Source: Strongyloides papillosus (taxonomy: Eukaryota > Nematoda > Chromadorea > Rhabditida > Strongyloididae). Taken from it: DNA of 64,000 nucleotides. The position numbers were made by a program, and so were the translations under genes. Under the pieces are notes generated by a model that saw nothing but the letters and a program-made list of their open reading frames with translations, searched no databases and was not told where the DNA came from. Positions within the stretch are counted from its first letter, which is position 1; the number at the start of each line of letters is the position of its first letter. Shown piece after piece: positions 25,323 through 36,228 of the stretch. The stretch is from the NCBI GenBank assembly GCA_005656395.1, contig SRSI01000010.1:806001-870000 (forward strand). The letters run 5' to 3'.

Positions 25323-26413
25323 TCATGAAATATTTCTAATTCCTTGAGTTATAGCAGGTATATAAAGTAGAAGACCTTCATTCCCATTTTCGTAAAGTTG
25401 TCCCGAATATTTTACCCATGTCTTTAGTCTTTCTCTTAAAATATTTATGTCTTCATCGCTTGTAAACATAATCCTTCTTATATATAATTGTGTAATTACT
25501 TCACTTTCATCCATTGCGTCTATAGTGTTATCACTTTCACTAATTAATTTTTTATCAAGACAGTGAATAAGAAGAGATCTTTCTTTAAGTTTGGTAATCC
25601 CACTAAAAGGGGATATTTCATAAAGTCGTAAAAGATGGTACTAAAATTGTTAAAATTAATAATATTAAGTTATTCTAACATACCAACTGAGAACCATCCA
25701 TTTCTTCTAGTTTAGGAACAATAATATTATGGTTATCAATTTCTGAAATTTCAATAGGTAGTGAAAGATTTTCATTTAATTTAATATTTGATAAAAGTGG
25801 TCCAAAATGTTTCTGGGATTTAGAGATTAAAATTGCAGACCAAAATTCTTTGCGTTTTTGTGGACTCCAATAGTAACGTGTGAGTACTTGCTTTGGTGCA
25901 AAAAACATAAAATAAAATATAAATATAAAATATTGTTATGGCAAAAACTTACGACATAATAATTATAATTTCGCCAATTATTGGAAATTGAATAAGAAAC
26001 AACACTGTCATCATTTTTATAAAATCAGATGGAAACTACAAAATAAAAATACTCAATTTTTTAACTGTACCTGAATATAGCATTCTAATTCTTTTTTACT
26101 AAAATTATCTATTGTTACTTCATTCGATTTTAAACCTTTTCTCAATGATCTATACGTTTTAAAATCAGAAATGCACCATTTAGAACCATCAACAATTTGC
26201 CTATGAAGAAGATAATACCTAGGAAATTTTTTTTTCTATAAAGTTTTCATATCTTTTAAACATCTTACTAGCTTGGCCTTCTTTTTGGACATTTGAATAA
26301 GAAATAGTGGAAGTTGATAGGAAAAAAATATTTGATTGATAATTACATTTTTTAAGATGTAAACTGAACAAACTAGTATTCAATTTAAGATGTCCTATTC
26401 TAGATAAAGCCAT
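25323..26413 (-). pseudogene. LETM1-domain protein, damaged tandem copy
   Basis: Mitochondrial inner-membrane protein of the LETM1/LETMD1 type, with the ribosome-binding-like domain (YHLLRLYEISPFSG, RSLLIHCLD). It is a paralogue of the gene at 26819-27909 with the same exon plan. Segments are 26413-26071, 26035-25953, a segment ending at 25684, and 25640-25323. Two lesions are seen. A T run at 26227-26235 (A9 in the gene) shifts the frame between ENFIEKK and the expected PRYYLLHRQIVDG. The intron starting at the GTAAG donor 25952 lacks any AG before MFFAPKQ at 25908, where TTTTATG stands in place of a TTTTAG-type acceptor. The 35 bp intron 26036-26070 is intact. The damage may be real decay after duplication or sequence error; a downstream start at 25908 would lack the N-terminal half. 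Confidence 0.65.
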
Positions 26414-26818
26414 TTTATTTTCTATTTAACTGAAATTTCAAAAATATAAATATGTTTCCTACAGAATATTAAAAACTACATCAATCTTTCTTCCAACATT
26501 TTGTGGTAAAATGTCCCAATTTTCTCGAATTTTATATCTATTTTTGTATCAACTATATTAAAGCAAGTGTAACTTTAAGTTTTATTTGTACTATTTAGAA
26601 AATGTTACTTAAATAAATAGGTTATTGATTATTAATTGCAATTTTATAAAGTGGTAACAATGTAAGTATCACATAATGAATAAGTAAAAGTATATTGTGG
26701 TAATTGAAATTATTTCAATATTTTGGCAATGAATATATATTTTCTATTTAAAGCCTGTTAGAAAAAAATTGCATTTAATTTTTTATGTTTAACATATTTA
26801 TAAGTTCAATTAAGAAAG
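26414..26818. other. Spacer between the LETM1-domain pair
   Basis: About 400 bp between the tandem copies. AT-rich, with no coding or structured element visible. Confidence 0.5.
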
Positions 26819-27909
26819 TTAACACTTTGATCCTTTTTCTATAATTGGTGCATAAAGCAAGAAACCTTCATTTCCCTTTATGTAAAATTTTTCTGAATGT
26901 CTAAGCCATTCTACTAATTTTTTCCGTAAAAATTCTGTATCATCAGTATTTTCAAAGTATATTTTTCTCATATATAATTGGACAATTATCTCTTGTTCAT
27001 TCATTTTATCCACACTATTATCTAATGTTTTACGTAATTTATCATCAAGACAATGAATAAGAAGAGATCTTTCCTTAAGCTTCTTAATTCCATTAAAAAG
27101 TGATACTTGATGGAAACGTAATAAATGATACTACAATAGATAATAATTAGAAATGTTATTTAAAATATTTTTACATACCCTTTCCAATACACTCATTTCA
27201 TCAAAACTAGGAACAGTAACGACTTCTTTATTAATATCACCAAACTTCAATGGTAATGATTGTTGGTGATTAATTTTTACCATTGACGAAAGCGAATCAT
27301 AGTGAAAACGTGATCTTAAAAATATATTTTTAGAGAAAAATTCTTTATACTTCTGTCTACTCCAAAAATGATGTGTTAAAACTAATCTTGGCAAAAAAAC
27401 ACTAAAAAAAATTAAAGATTAAAAGAAATCAAAATTACATTGCTAATGCTAGTGGATAAATTGTTAAAGGTATTGGTGCTACAACAGCCAACGTCAAAAC
27501 TTTACTTAAATCTGATGACGTCTAAAAATATTCGTTCTAAATTAAACAAAAAAAATTTCCTAACCTTAATTAAACATTCTAATTCTTCTTTTTTTAAATC
27601 TTCAATGCTTTTTTTATTGTTTCTGAGCGTTTTACGTAGCACATAGTACATTTTTAAATCTGAGATACACCATTTGCATCCATCAACAATTTGTCTATAA
27701 ACGGTATAAGATGTGGGAAAGTTATTCTTAAGAAAGTTTTCATATTTCTTTAATATTCCGTTAGGCTCTTTTAAATTTTTTTTTGAAGACAGTTGATGAG
27801 CAGATGTTGATAGCAAAGCTAAATTATTACTTGAAGCAACTTCCTGATGTCGACAACTAAATGTATTAAGAGTATATCTTAATGATAACCGATTCCTTAA
27901 CAACATCAT
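26819..27909 (-). CDS. LETM1-domain mitochondrial protein, intact copy
   Basis: Four exons, 27909-27565, 27521-27439, 27401-27179 and 27130-26819, with 37-48 bp introns, give 320 residues in one clean frame. The Arg-rich N terminus without acidic residues (MMLLRNRLSLRYTL) looks like a mitochondrial targeting sequence. A single hydrophobic segment spans the exon 2/3 region (LTLAVVAPIPLTIYPLAIAI). The LETM1 ribosome-binding-like domain follows, with YHLLRFHQVS and KLKERSLLIHCLD. The family tethers ribosomes or supports cation exchange and respiratory-chain assembly at the inner membrane; this short form resembles LETMD1 more than LETM1, which is longer and has EF hands. It keeps the same exon plan as its damaged neighbour, so the pair arose by tandem duplication. 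Confidence 0.78.
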
Positions 27910-28218
27910 TTTAACATAAACTAAAAGTAACTAAATTCTGATAACAAAAAATTTCTTATGTTACACAAAATTTATAAAATACACTTGTGGAAAAACGTCA
28001 CATTTATAACAACATAGAAAAAAGACAAATAATCATCGTAAGATAAGTAAATTTATATTAAAATAAAATAACATGGTGAAAATAATTGAGATCAATGAAA
28101 TAATTTTATATAACTTAAATATATTAATATATAGTTTTGGCAAAATAAAAAAAAATAATAGTTCTAATAAATATTGTCTTTACCCAAAATACTAGATAAT
28201 ACTAGAGTGATAATATCA
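27910..28218. other. Intergenic, about 310 bp
   Basis: AT-rich spacer between the stop of the PDZ gene and the start of the intact LETM1-domain gene. Nothing recognisable. Confidence 0.5.
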
Positions 28219-29201
28219 TTACACGTCTAACTCCTCTGATTCTTCCTCTAAAGATATTTTTGATGAATTAAAAGAAATCTCTCCAGTAACAATAGGTACT
28301 GATATTCTTTGATATGCAGATGATATTGAATTATTGGAGGATATTGATGTACAGGTATTTGATATAACATCACTCTTTACTGATCCTCCAATAGCAGAAT
28401 CTTTACACGATGATCCATTTGATGACATTGAAATTTGTGATTTTGAAAAACTATACCTCTTATCTGTTACATTTATATATATATTTTTTTCCTCTATTTC
28501 TAACTGATCAAGTTCCTTCAATTTTGATTCTAGAATATTTTCTAATTCCATCTGTCGCTTAGACAAGTCAATGCGTTTTTGCATATTTTCAAAAACTACT
28601 ATCACACGCATTTGTGTTAATGATGTAATTAGGTCTTTTAATTGATCATGGGTATAATCAATAACAATTTTCCCGTTGATAGCAACAATAATGTCACCTG
28701 GAATAAGTCCTGCTCTTGAAGCAGGACTGTTTTTTCTGACAGAATCTATATAGGTTATTGGCTCCACTTCATCAGATCCGTCTCTTTTTAACAAATATGA
28801 TTGTATTGTAAATCCAAAGTTTTCATCTTTTGAGTTTTTTTTTATCAATAGTGTTCTGCGACGATCATTCATTGATGGATCCGTTTTGACAGTTCGATCA
28901 CTTAATAGTTGATCCTCAAAAACGTTAATCATATTTTCTTTTAAGGGTACCTCTATTATAAAAGGTGAACTATTTCTTTTACAACAAAATGACTTGGATG
29001 AATTAAGAATATTAAGATTAAAAGATGGTAACCATCTACGGATGAGACTTTTTTGTGATGATATACTAGGAATGGTATCACTAAAAATAGAATATATATA
29101 AATAAATATATTTAGATGTTATAAAAATTTGCAAATAATACCTACTCTATTATTTCTGTACAAATATTTGGTATACTAACTGTAACTTCTTCATTTGTCA
29201 T
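28219..29201 (-). CDS. Tamalin/CYTIP-like PDZ scaffold
   Basis: Two exons, 29201-29146 and 29080-28219, with a 65 bp intron (GTAGGT...TTTTTAG), give 305 residues. A single PDZ domain spans about residues 95-185. It has the carboxylate-binding loop in the form ENFGFTIQ and the typical SPASRAGLIPGDIIVAING turn. A charged coiled-coil segment follows (about 186-220), then a Ser-rich tail and an acidic end. PDZ, coil and tail in this order and spacing resemble mammalian tamalin (GRASP) and CYTIP, which link receptors and Arf exchange factors (cytohesins) to trafficking. That assignment is by domain order and the FGF-x-IQ type loop, so it is probable rather than certain. No membrane segment. Confidence 0.72.
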
Positions 29202-31054
29202 TGCTTACATATGATGACCAATTATATAATAGAAAATAATGTTATTTTATTTTTTTTTATAATACTGAAAGGGTTATAAATTAAATTACTATTTCGTTTC
29301 GAAAGTAGAAATATAAAATTTTAAAAATATATATATAATGATGACAAATTCATAATAGTTATGGATTTATAATATAGTAACCTTTTAACTATTAAATTTA
29401 TTATTAGGTGGAGAGAGAAGTTTACCGGAAGGAGGTAAATTGGATAAAATATATGCACCGACTATTACATCTGTGTGAAATAAACATTTTCCTTTCTCAT
29501 GCTCATGATTATCATGACAAAAGTACTACCGATATGAATGTTTGGAAATACGAAGTGTTAAATATAACAAAAGAAAGCAGCTTTTTAGATATATTAAAAA
29601 TGAATATGAGAAAAATAAAATTAAAAGATATGAATAAACAGCAGTAAAAACGCTACGGGAAATAAATGTTATTATTATAATAAATTGATTCACAAAAAAG
29701 GGTTTATCTCTAATATATATTATACATAGCATCTCTTCTACATTATATCAATAATTTTTAAAATAATTTCTTTAATAGTTAAAAAGTAAATGACTGGCAT
29801 TGTGTTTATTTTTATGCATTACATATATGGAAATAGTAATAAGATCATAAAAAGAAATTTAATTCACCTGTAGTCAAAAGAAGAGGCATAATAAAAAGGA
29901 CAATTTTTTAAGGGTACAAACTCTTGAAAAAGTTTTTTTTTTGCCGGTGCCACTAAATAAAATCTTAAGATTTTATACAAATTCTTAAATCATAGAGAGT
30001 TATAAAAGTTGTAAAGTGGCTGGTTTTTACTTTTTTAGATGGTGACATCTTTTTTGTATGCATTTTGGAAGTAGTTATTAATAATTTTTAATAAATAAAA
30101 AGGGAAAAATAAATAAATAAAGATTTGTAAAAATAATATATTATGTGTATTCGGATGATAAAAGTATATTGGTTGTTTTTGATTTTTAATTTTTAAATGT
30201 GTAGTGTCGTAAAGCGTCAATAGAATAAAGATATTATACATTATTGAAAGAAATATTATATGTAGTAGAAGAAATGTAATTTTATGTTATGAGATACATC
30301 AATTTTAAAATATTCAGTAAGTTCATAAGTATGGCAATATTTTAAACTGGTTATAAAATTTTTATATCCATAATATTATTAAATTGTCTTAAAATAATAA
30401 ATTGTAAATAAATATTTAGTATGTTAATAGTGTCTTAAGGACAAAGACTATATATTTATATGGTTTATATGGATTTATGGTCTATCATATGATATCCTTC
30501 CTATGATTATGAATATAATGCTTATATTATTAGGGTAGAGATTATACTATTTCTTTATACCTGCAACCATAATATTTATAATATATATAATATGACGTTT
30601 TTTTAAAAATGGACTTTTTTATTGTGGATTGTTAATATATTATAAATTTATTAATAAAAAATGTCATTTTGATTTATAACTTTATCATTTTTAATACTAA
30701 AAACAAGTAGAAAACAGGCTTTTGTTGTAAAAAAATTTTTATCAACCTATCATTCTATTAAAACAAAATGCCTTAATCTTCTATTTTAAACACTTTCTTT
30801 ATAATGTCGTTGAAAAATTATCTATGATTAATCAGGATCATCAAAATTGTTTATTTTAACAATTAGTAATGAAGCACATTAAAAGTATCGGCAAAATTAA
30901 TAGCACAATGTCAATGTTATTAGTGATAAATAAGGTCACATACGGCAGATTGAAGTAAAACAAGAATTTATGTACAGTGTAATTTTGTTAAAGTATAATT
31001 TTCTTAATATAAAAGCATGTTAATTGTACAAATAAACTTCATTATCATTTTATA
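29202..31054. other. Intergenic, 1.85 kb
   Basis: Between the divergent PDZ-scaffold and secreted-protein genes. It contains an 80-codon open frame at 29408-29647 (plus) that begins right after an acceptor-like TTATTATTAG but has no ATG at its start and no recognisable homology. The rest is AT-rich with no visible structure. Confidence 0.45.
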
Positions 31055-32104
31055 ATGAGCTCATTTCTGACCGCTTTCATTATACTGTATTTTTTTGCTT
31101 CACCAATAGCAATTTTTGGTGCTGAAGAGGTAGAAAAATCAATAGTGATTGTTCCTTTAGGTCAGGATCCGAATACTTCTAAAATAAAAGTTGTCATTCC
31201 TGTTCAAAAAGATGGTACAACAAATCCATTACCCTGTGTTTTAGATGATGGAGTTCATGAGAATGGTCAGACATTTACAAAAGCAAATTTCCATTATAAA
31301 TGTGTAAATGGAGTGTCAACTGTAATAGGTCTGCTATTTTTTTATTATATTATATTTTAATATATATTTGTGAGACATTTTTTAGCTTGTATATCTGATG
31401 ATAAAGCAGTTATTCAAATAGGAAGAACATTCATTAAAAATGGTATTAAGCATAAATGTATAAATAACGGAGATGTTGTTACATACGAATATAAAAGTAC
31501 ATGTTATAATAATGGAATAAGTTATAATACTGGTGATACATGGAGAAATGGCACATTTCAAATGCGTTGTGAAGATGATAGGATTTCTATAAATGGTAGG
31601 AAATGTATAATGTAAATTAATACATAAATTCTAGGTTGTTATACAAGAAATGAAATACCAGAAATACTGTTACAAGTTGGTGAGACAAGAAAAATTGGAT
31701 CAAAAAAATTTTCATGTACTAAAGAAGGTTCTGGTAAAATAAGATATTCTTCACAAATTGTCGGTTGTGACAGAGATGGAGTTATTTTTAACGAAGGTGA
31801 AGTTTTTCAAAATCAACAAATTAAATACCGGTGTAATGCTGATGGAAGTAGTACTGCCTTAGGATGTGTTGACTCAGAATCAAAAGTTTTTGTGGAAGTT
31901 GGAAAAGATATAATGGTAAATGATGTTATTTACCGTTGTTATAGAAGCGGAAAAACCACTTTCTTTCAAAGGTAAGTTTAAAATACCTAGTTTACACAGA
32001 AATGTTTTAGATTTCATTGCCAAGGGAAATCATTTGAAGAATGCTTAAATTCTGCAACAAAAGCTGGTAGAAGAAAAAGAACTGTAGCTATAAATGACGC
32101 TTAA
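31055..32104 (+). CDS. Secreted protein with MIG-18-like Fn1 repeats
   Basis: Exons 31055-31328, 31386-31595, 31635-31971 and 32011-32104 (introns 57, 39 and 39 bp) give 304 residues. A hydrophobic signal peptide covers residues 1 to about 22. Four to five Cys-containing repeats of about 50-60 residues follow, with the pattern C..(D/N)G....G......(F/Y).C...G. This is typical of the nematode fibronectin type I-like domain seen in MIG-18, an extracellular-matrix factor for gonadal cell migration. Three introns fall at repeat edges. The protein ends in a basic RRKRT motif followed by a short tail. The first donor (GTCTGC) is weak but is the only one that keeps phase. Function is inferred only as secreted or matrix. 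Confidence 0.75.
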
Positions 32105-33669
32105 CATTTAAAATATATCTTTAAAAAATAAGATTTTAAAAAGACTATAAAAAGTATTAAAACTTGTTTTACTTTAATTTTTTCCATAGTATTTTTAAAA
32201 AGTTGAAATTAACGTAAATTTATTAGAAATAAAATTTGAAAGATTATTTTACCATTCATGTCTTGCTTCAATATACTGTAAGTTATTTATACTTTACTTT
32301 ACAAAACAATTAAAAGTTCACCTTTTTTTTCTTTAGTATTACTAATTCAATGTAATAAATATAGAAAAATACTTTATGTTACAGGTTTGCTATTTTTAAA
32401 CTAATAATTTATGAAAAATTAAAGGATAAATAAAATGTTGCTTTTTTTAAAACTCTTATAAATAACTTTCAAAAATACGTATATTTAATAATTCAATATT
32501 TTTCAAAAACACGAAAACGTAATATTGAAAGATATAATTATTTTATTTTGGTATGAAAGTTATTCAATATTTATTTATGAATATATAATCATTTGACATA
32601 TATTTAAGATTTTTGTTACACCTAGATAGAAAATTAATTAAAGGAGATTTTAGTAGGACAAGGAAAACCATTATCAAATAATAGAAATAATAAATTATTT
32701 GGTTATGATAAAGTATTATTTATTGGTATAATTTTTAGTAATACAAATTCATTATAAGGATCTTTAATATTTTTACATTTGATTGATATTAATGTTTTAC
32801 CATGATTGAAGAAACATCTTTAAAAAATTGAAATTGAAGATAATTTTATATGTTTAACATTTTCTCATATTTATTAAATAATTAATGGAAATAAACAAGT
32901 TGATTAATTTAATGAAGAATTTTTTGTTTTACACATAAAATTTTGAACATTATTGTGAATGTATTTATTTGAAAGACATCAATTACAAAAAGTATTTTTA
33001 TGAATATCATTAAGATAATGAAATATTTTAGCACATATTTGCTTATAATATATATTTTTAATTTTTTTTTGTATTTTGGTATCTATATGTACTTTAGTAA
33101 TGTAATTAATAAAGTTCTAATACTAATTTTAAAATATTTTAAAAGTATTTGGTATAACAAGTTTTAATGGTATTACACATTATGTTTTTTACATCGGAAG
33201 CATTAATTTATTTTGCAAAAAAGGGAGTATACGGATCTTGAATATTTAGTTGTTACGTCATAATATTTTTACAACCATAATTTCCTGTCAAAATTCTTAA
33301 ATTATGCATTTTTACGATCAGTTTCAATGACGAAGATAAGTATAAAATTTCACAATTACACGTATAACTGATAAAGTTACAGAATTTTTTCTGCAAATTA
33401 TTTTCTTTTAGAATTTAATTAATAATAATCAAAAAGGCGACTTTTTTGTATGTATAAAAATATGATTTAATGAAAAGAATTTTATTATGCATCAAAAATC
33501 AATGTTTTTGTATAAAAGAATAGTTTAATAGAATAAGCGGAAAATGTGCCATTTAAATGGCATGTTAACACTTAGATATGTACATAAATATACTTCTTAC
33601 CAAATAGAGATATTGATAAAATATACTATTTGAATTTTTCCATATTTATATACAAATATTTAATACAAA
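32105..33669. other. Intergenic, 1.57 kb
   Basis: AT-rich, between two plus-strand genes. No coding frame longer than chance, repeat or RNA gene seen. Confidence 0.5.
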
Positions 33670-35709
33670 ATGGAAGACCACATACAAAATAAAGCTAAAG
33701 TTACATCATCCAATTTATTTGGAAATACCGACAACACATTTAATAATATATGTAATGAACACAATGGTAATTATAAAAAGATAAATATTATATAAAAATA
33801 TTACATTATAGTTTATAATTTTAAAGGTGGAATTTTACCTCCAGCCTTAGTACATGAATCTAATGTTCCTAAATTTTATATTGAAGCAATTAAATGTTGT
33901 GGAGCACACAAGAAAGATCAAAATCCTATCACATCACGAGTTTATAATCTTATGCTGACATCTCAATTACCAATTGAAGTATTGAATCAAATTTGGTCAT
34001 TTGTAAATACTAAATCGTCTAATTATTTAACACGTCAAGAATTTTTTTCATGCTTAGCACTAATTGCTTTGGTACAAAAAAAGATGTCTATTAGTGATCT
34101 GAGTACATTTAAGCAGTTACCAATTCCTTTTTTGCAAACATATCAAGGTATAAGTTTCAATAGCGATAGAGAAGTATTTAAAAATGATTATAAAAAAGAA
34201 AAATTTTTAAATTCTAAAGAATTGAATGAAAACAACAATGGAAAAACATCAAATATAATGATAAAATATTCAAATAATCACAATATGTTGAATAATATAA
34301 AAACTAAAAAAGGTATGAATTTAAACATTATAAAAGTAATTCTCTGAAGACAATATTCCCAAAATTAGCTTTAAAGTATATTTATTTTAGTTACTAATGA
34401 CATCCAAACTGAGTTATAAGAAGTTATCCAAAGATCTTTTATAAAATTAACAAAAAAATATTAAAACTTATAAATTTAGTAAAACGCTTTAGTAGACAAA
34501 AATATATTTTTTCTTTGAAAAATATTATTACTTGGCGATGTAACTTAAATATGCATTCTTATTTTCAATTTTAAGGTTTTAAACACCTGAAATTTTCAGG
34601 TATTTGATTTTATTTTTATTTTACAGTAAAAGCTGAATAAAATTCTATTAATTTTGAATGTGATAAGACGATTCTTATATTATATATTTAAATTCATTAA
34701 ACGTTGACAATAAAATTAGTATAAAATCTTTAAAGAATATTAAGAAAAAAAAATATTCTAAACTACCATATTACTTTTCGGACGCTATATATATTTTTCC
34801 CCAACTGTAATTATTTAATGATATTTTGTAAAATAAAAATAATAAAACGCTAAAACATCGTCACAAAGAATTTATGTTTAATATTCAGAAAATTTACTAT
34901 TTATTGATAAAAAAATAGGTACGCGAATAACTGACTTTTGAACAATTGTTTTTATAAAAAAAATACTATTAACTTTTATGGATTCATTAAAACTGCTGAT
35001 AATTATTCAATTTTAAATGTTACAATTATCGAGATATTTTAGATTATAAATTAATAGTTATTAAAATTAAAAAGAGATTTCAACATGTAATATTTTTTAA
35101 ATAGAAGCATTGATTCACCAAGCTACTTTTTTACAAGATTCAGTTTGTATAAAAATTGCTATATTAACTGAATTTAAAAGCACTTTAATATTTAATCTTA
35201 AAATCAAATTTCTACTCTCCTTCACGTATTTAATATATTAGCGCTTAGTATATTCCTTTTAATTTACAATAATTTACCAAAAATAAATCACCTTAATTTT
35301 ATAGTAAATTTTATTCTAATATTTATGAAATATTTGTGAAATATTTAATTTTTTAACTACAGATTGGACTACAATAGTTGATAAATGTGTGGAAATAATT
35401 GATGAAAGTAACAGTATTCTAACAAAGTCATTATCTGCTTCAACTGAAGTATCGAAAACTAGAAAGGCTAAAATGTTTATTGCCTCGTTGAATAATATTC
35501 ATCAGATTGTGAAACGATTAGCTGCAAGTATTACAACTCATAATATAAATGATAAAGAAATATTAAAAAAAATTCAAATATTCAGTGAAACATGGGCTAA
35601 CCTATTAGAACTTCCTTTTTTCAACGAAACAATAGAAAATATTCCTTCATCAATAAATAATTTTCCCAAAAATACAAATAATAAAAAATTTATTGCTCAA
35701 TATGCCTAA
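33670..35709 (+). CDS. EH-domain protein, gamma-synergin-like
   Basis: Exons 33670-33766, 33827-34312 and 35363-35709 (introns 60 and 1050 bp) give 309 residues in one frame. An EH domain lies at about residues 60-150: the first helix region, SQLPIEVLNQIWSFV, then LTRQEFFSCLALIALVQ. The calcium-loop acidic residues are mostly replaced. This degenerate loop and the IALVQ-type helix resemble the EH domain of gamma-synergin (SYNRG), an AP-1 partner that binds NPF-type motifs. The last exon is helical (WTTIVDKCVEII...), and SYNRG also ends in a helical region. The protein is much shorter than vertebrate SYNRG, so it may be a reduced orthologue or another EH protein. Confidence 0.62.
35105..35146 (+). 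other. Possible 42-nt cassette exon in synergin-like gene
   Basis: Inside the 1050 bp intron, AAATAG precedes a 42 nt stretch that stays open in the host frame (EALIHQATFLQDSV) and ends at a GTATAA donor. Its phase matches both flanking exons. The donor is weak, so this is only a candidate. Confidence 0.28.
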
Positions 35710-36228
35710 GGATGATTACCTCATTTCCAATCATTTTTGAAAATGGTACATATCATAACGAATGTAGTAACTTTTGGATAAACTTTGTTAGTGTAATATT
35801 ACCAAAGTACGGAAATGAATCCTAAAACAATAAATGAAAACATTTTTTCTTATCAAGCATTATAAAAATTAAACTACTCTAATGTATTTCAAACATAAAT
35901 TTTAATCAATCCAATTTACACTTTTATCACTTTTATAGATAAGATCAATAAACCTTTTAAATAGGCAATATAATATTATCTTATAAAAATGCATTGAGTT
36001 TCGTAAAAATATTTTAACAATTGATCTCATTGTAATCATATATATTTAATGGTAATATTAATTTTAAATATATTATTAAGAAATTGCAATATAATTTTAA
36101 TCTACTTAAAAAAATTTTTAGTAATAATAGTGAGTGCTTATTTTTCTAGTATAATTATTATTTTATTTACATTTTTAAGAGGATTATTTATATTTGAATA
36201 ATAAAGTAATTATTTTTGAGATGGGAAG
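35710..36228. other. Intergenic, 520 bp
   Basis: AT-rich spacer before the receptor gene. Just upstream of the receptor ATG, ATGGGAAGATGA at 36221-36232 forms a three-codon upstream frame whose stop overlaps the real start codon. Confidence 0.5.

Noticed and set aside
32960..32990. TGAAAGACAT, identical to the first ten bases of nematode miR-71
   Set aside because: The match stops after the seed and no hairpin can be drawn around it.
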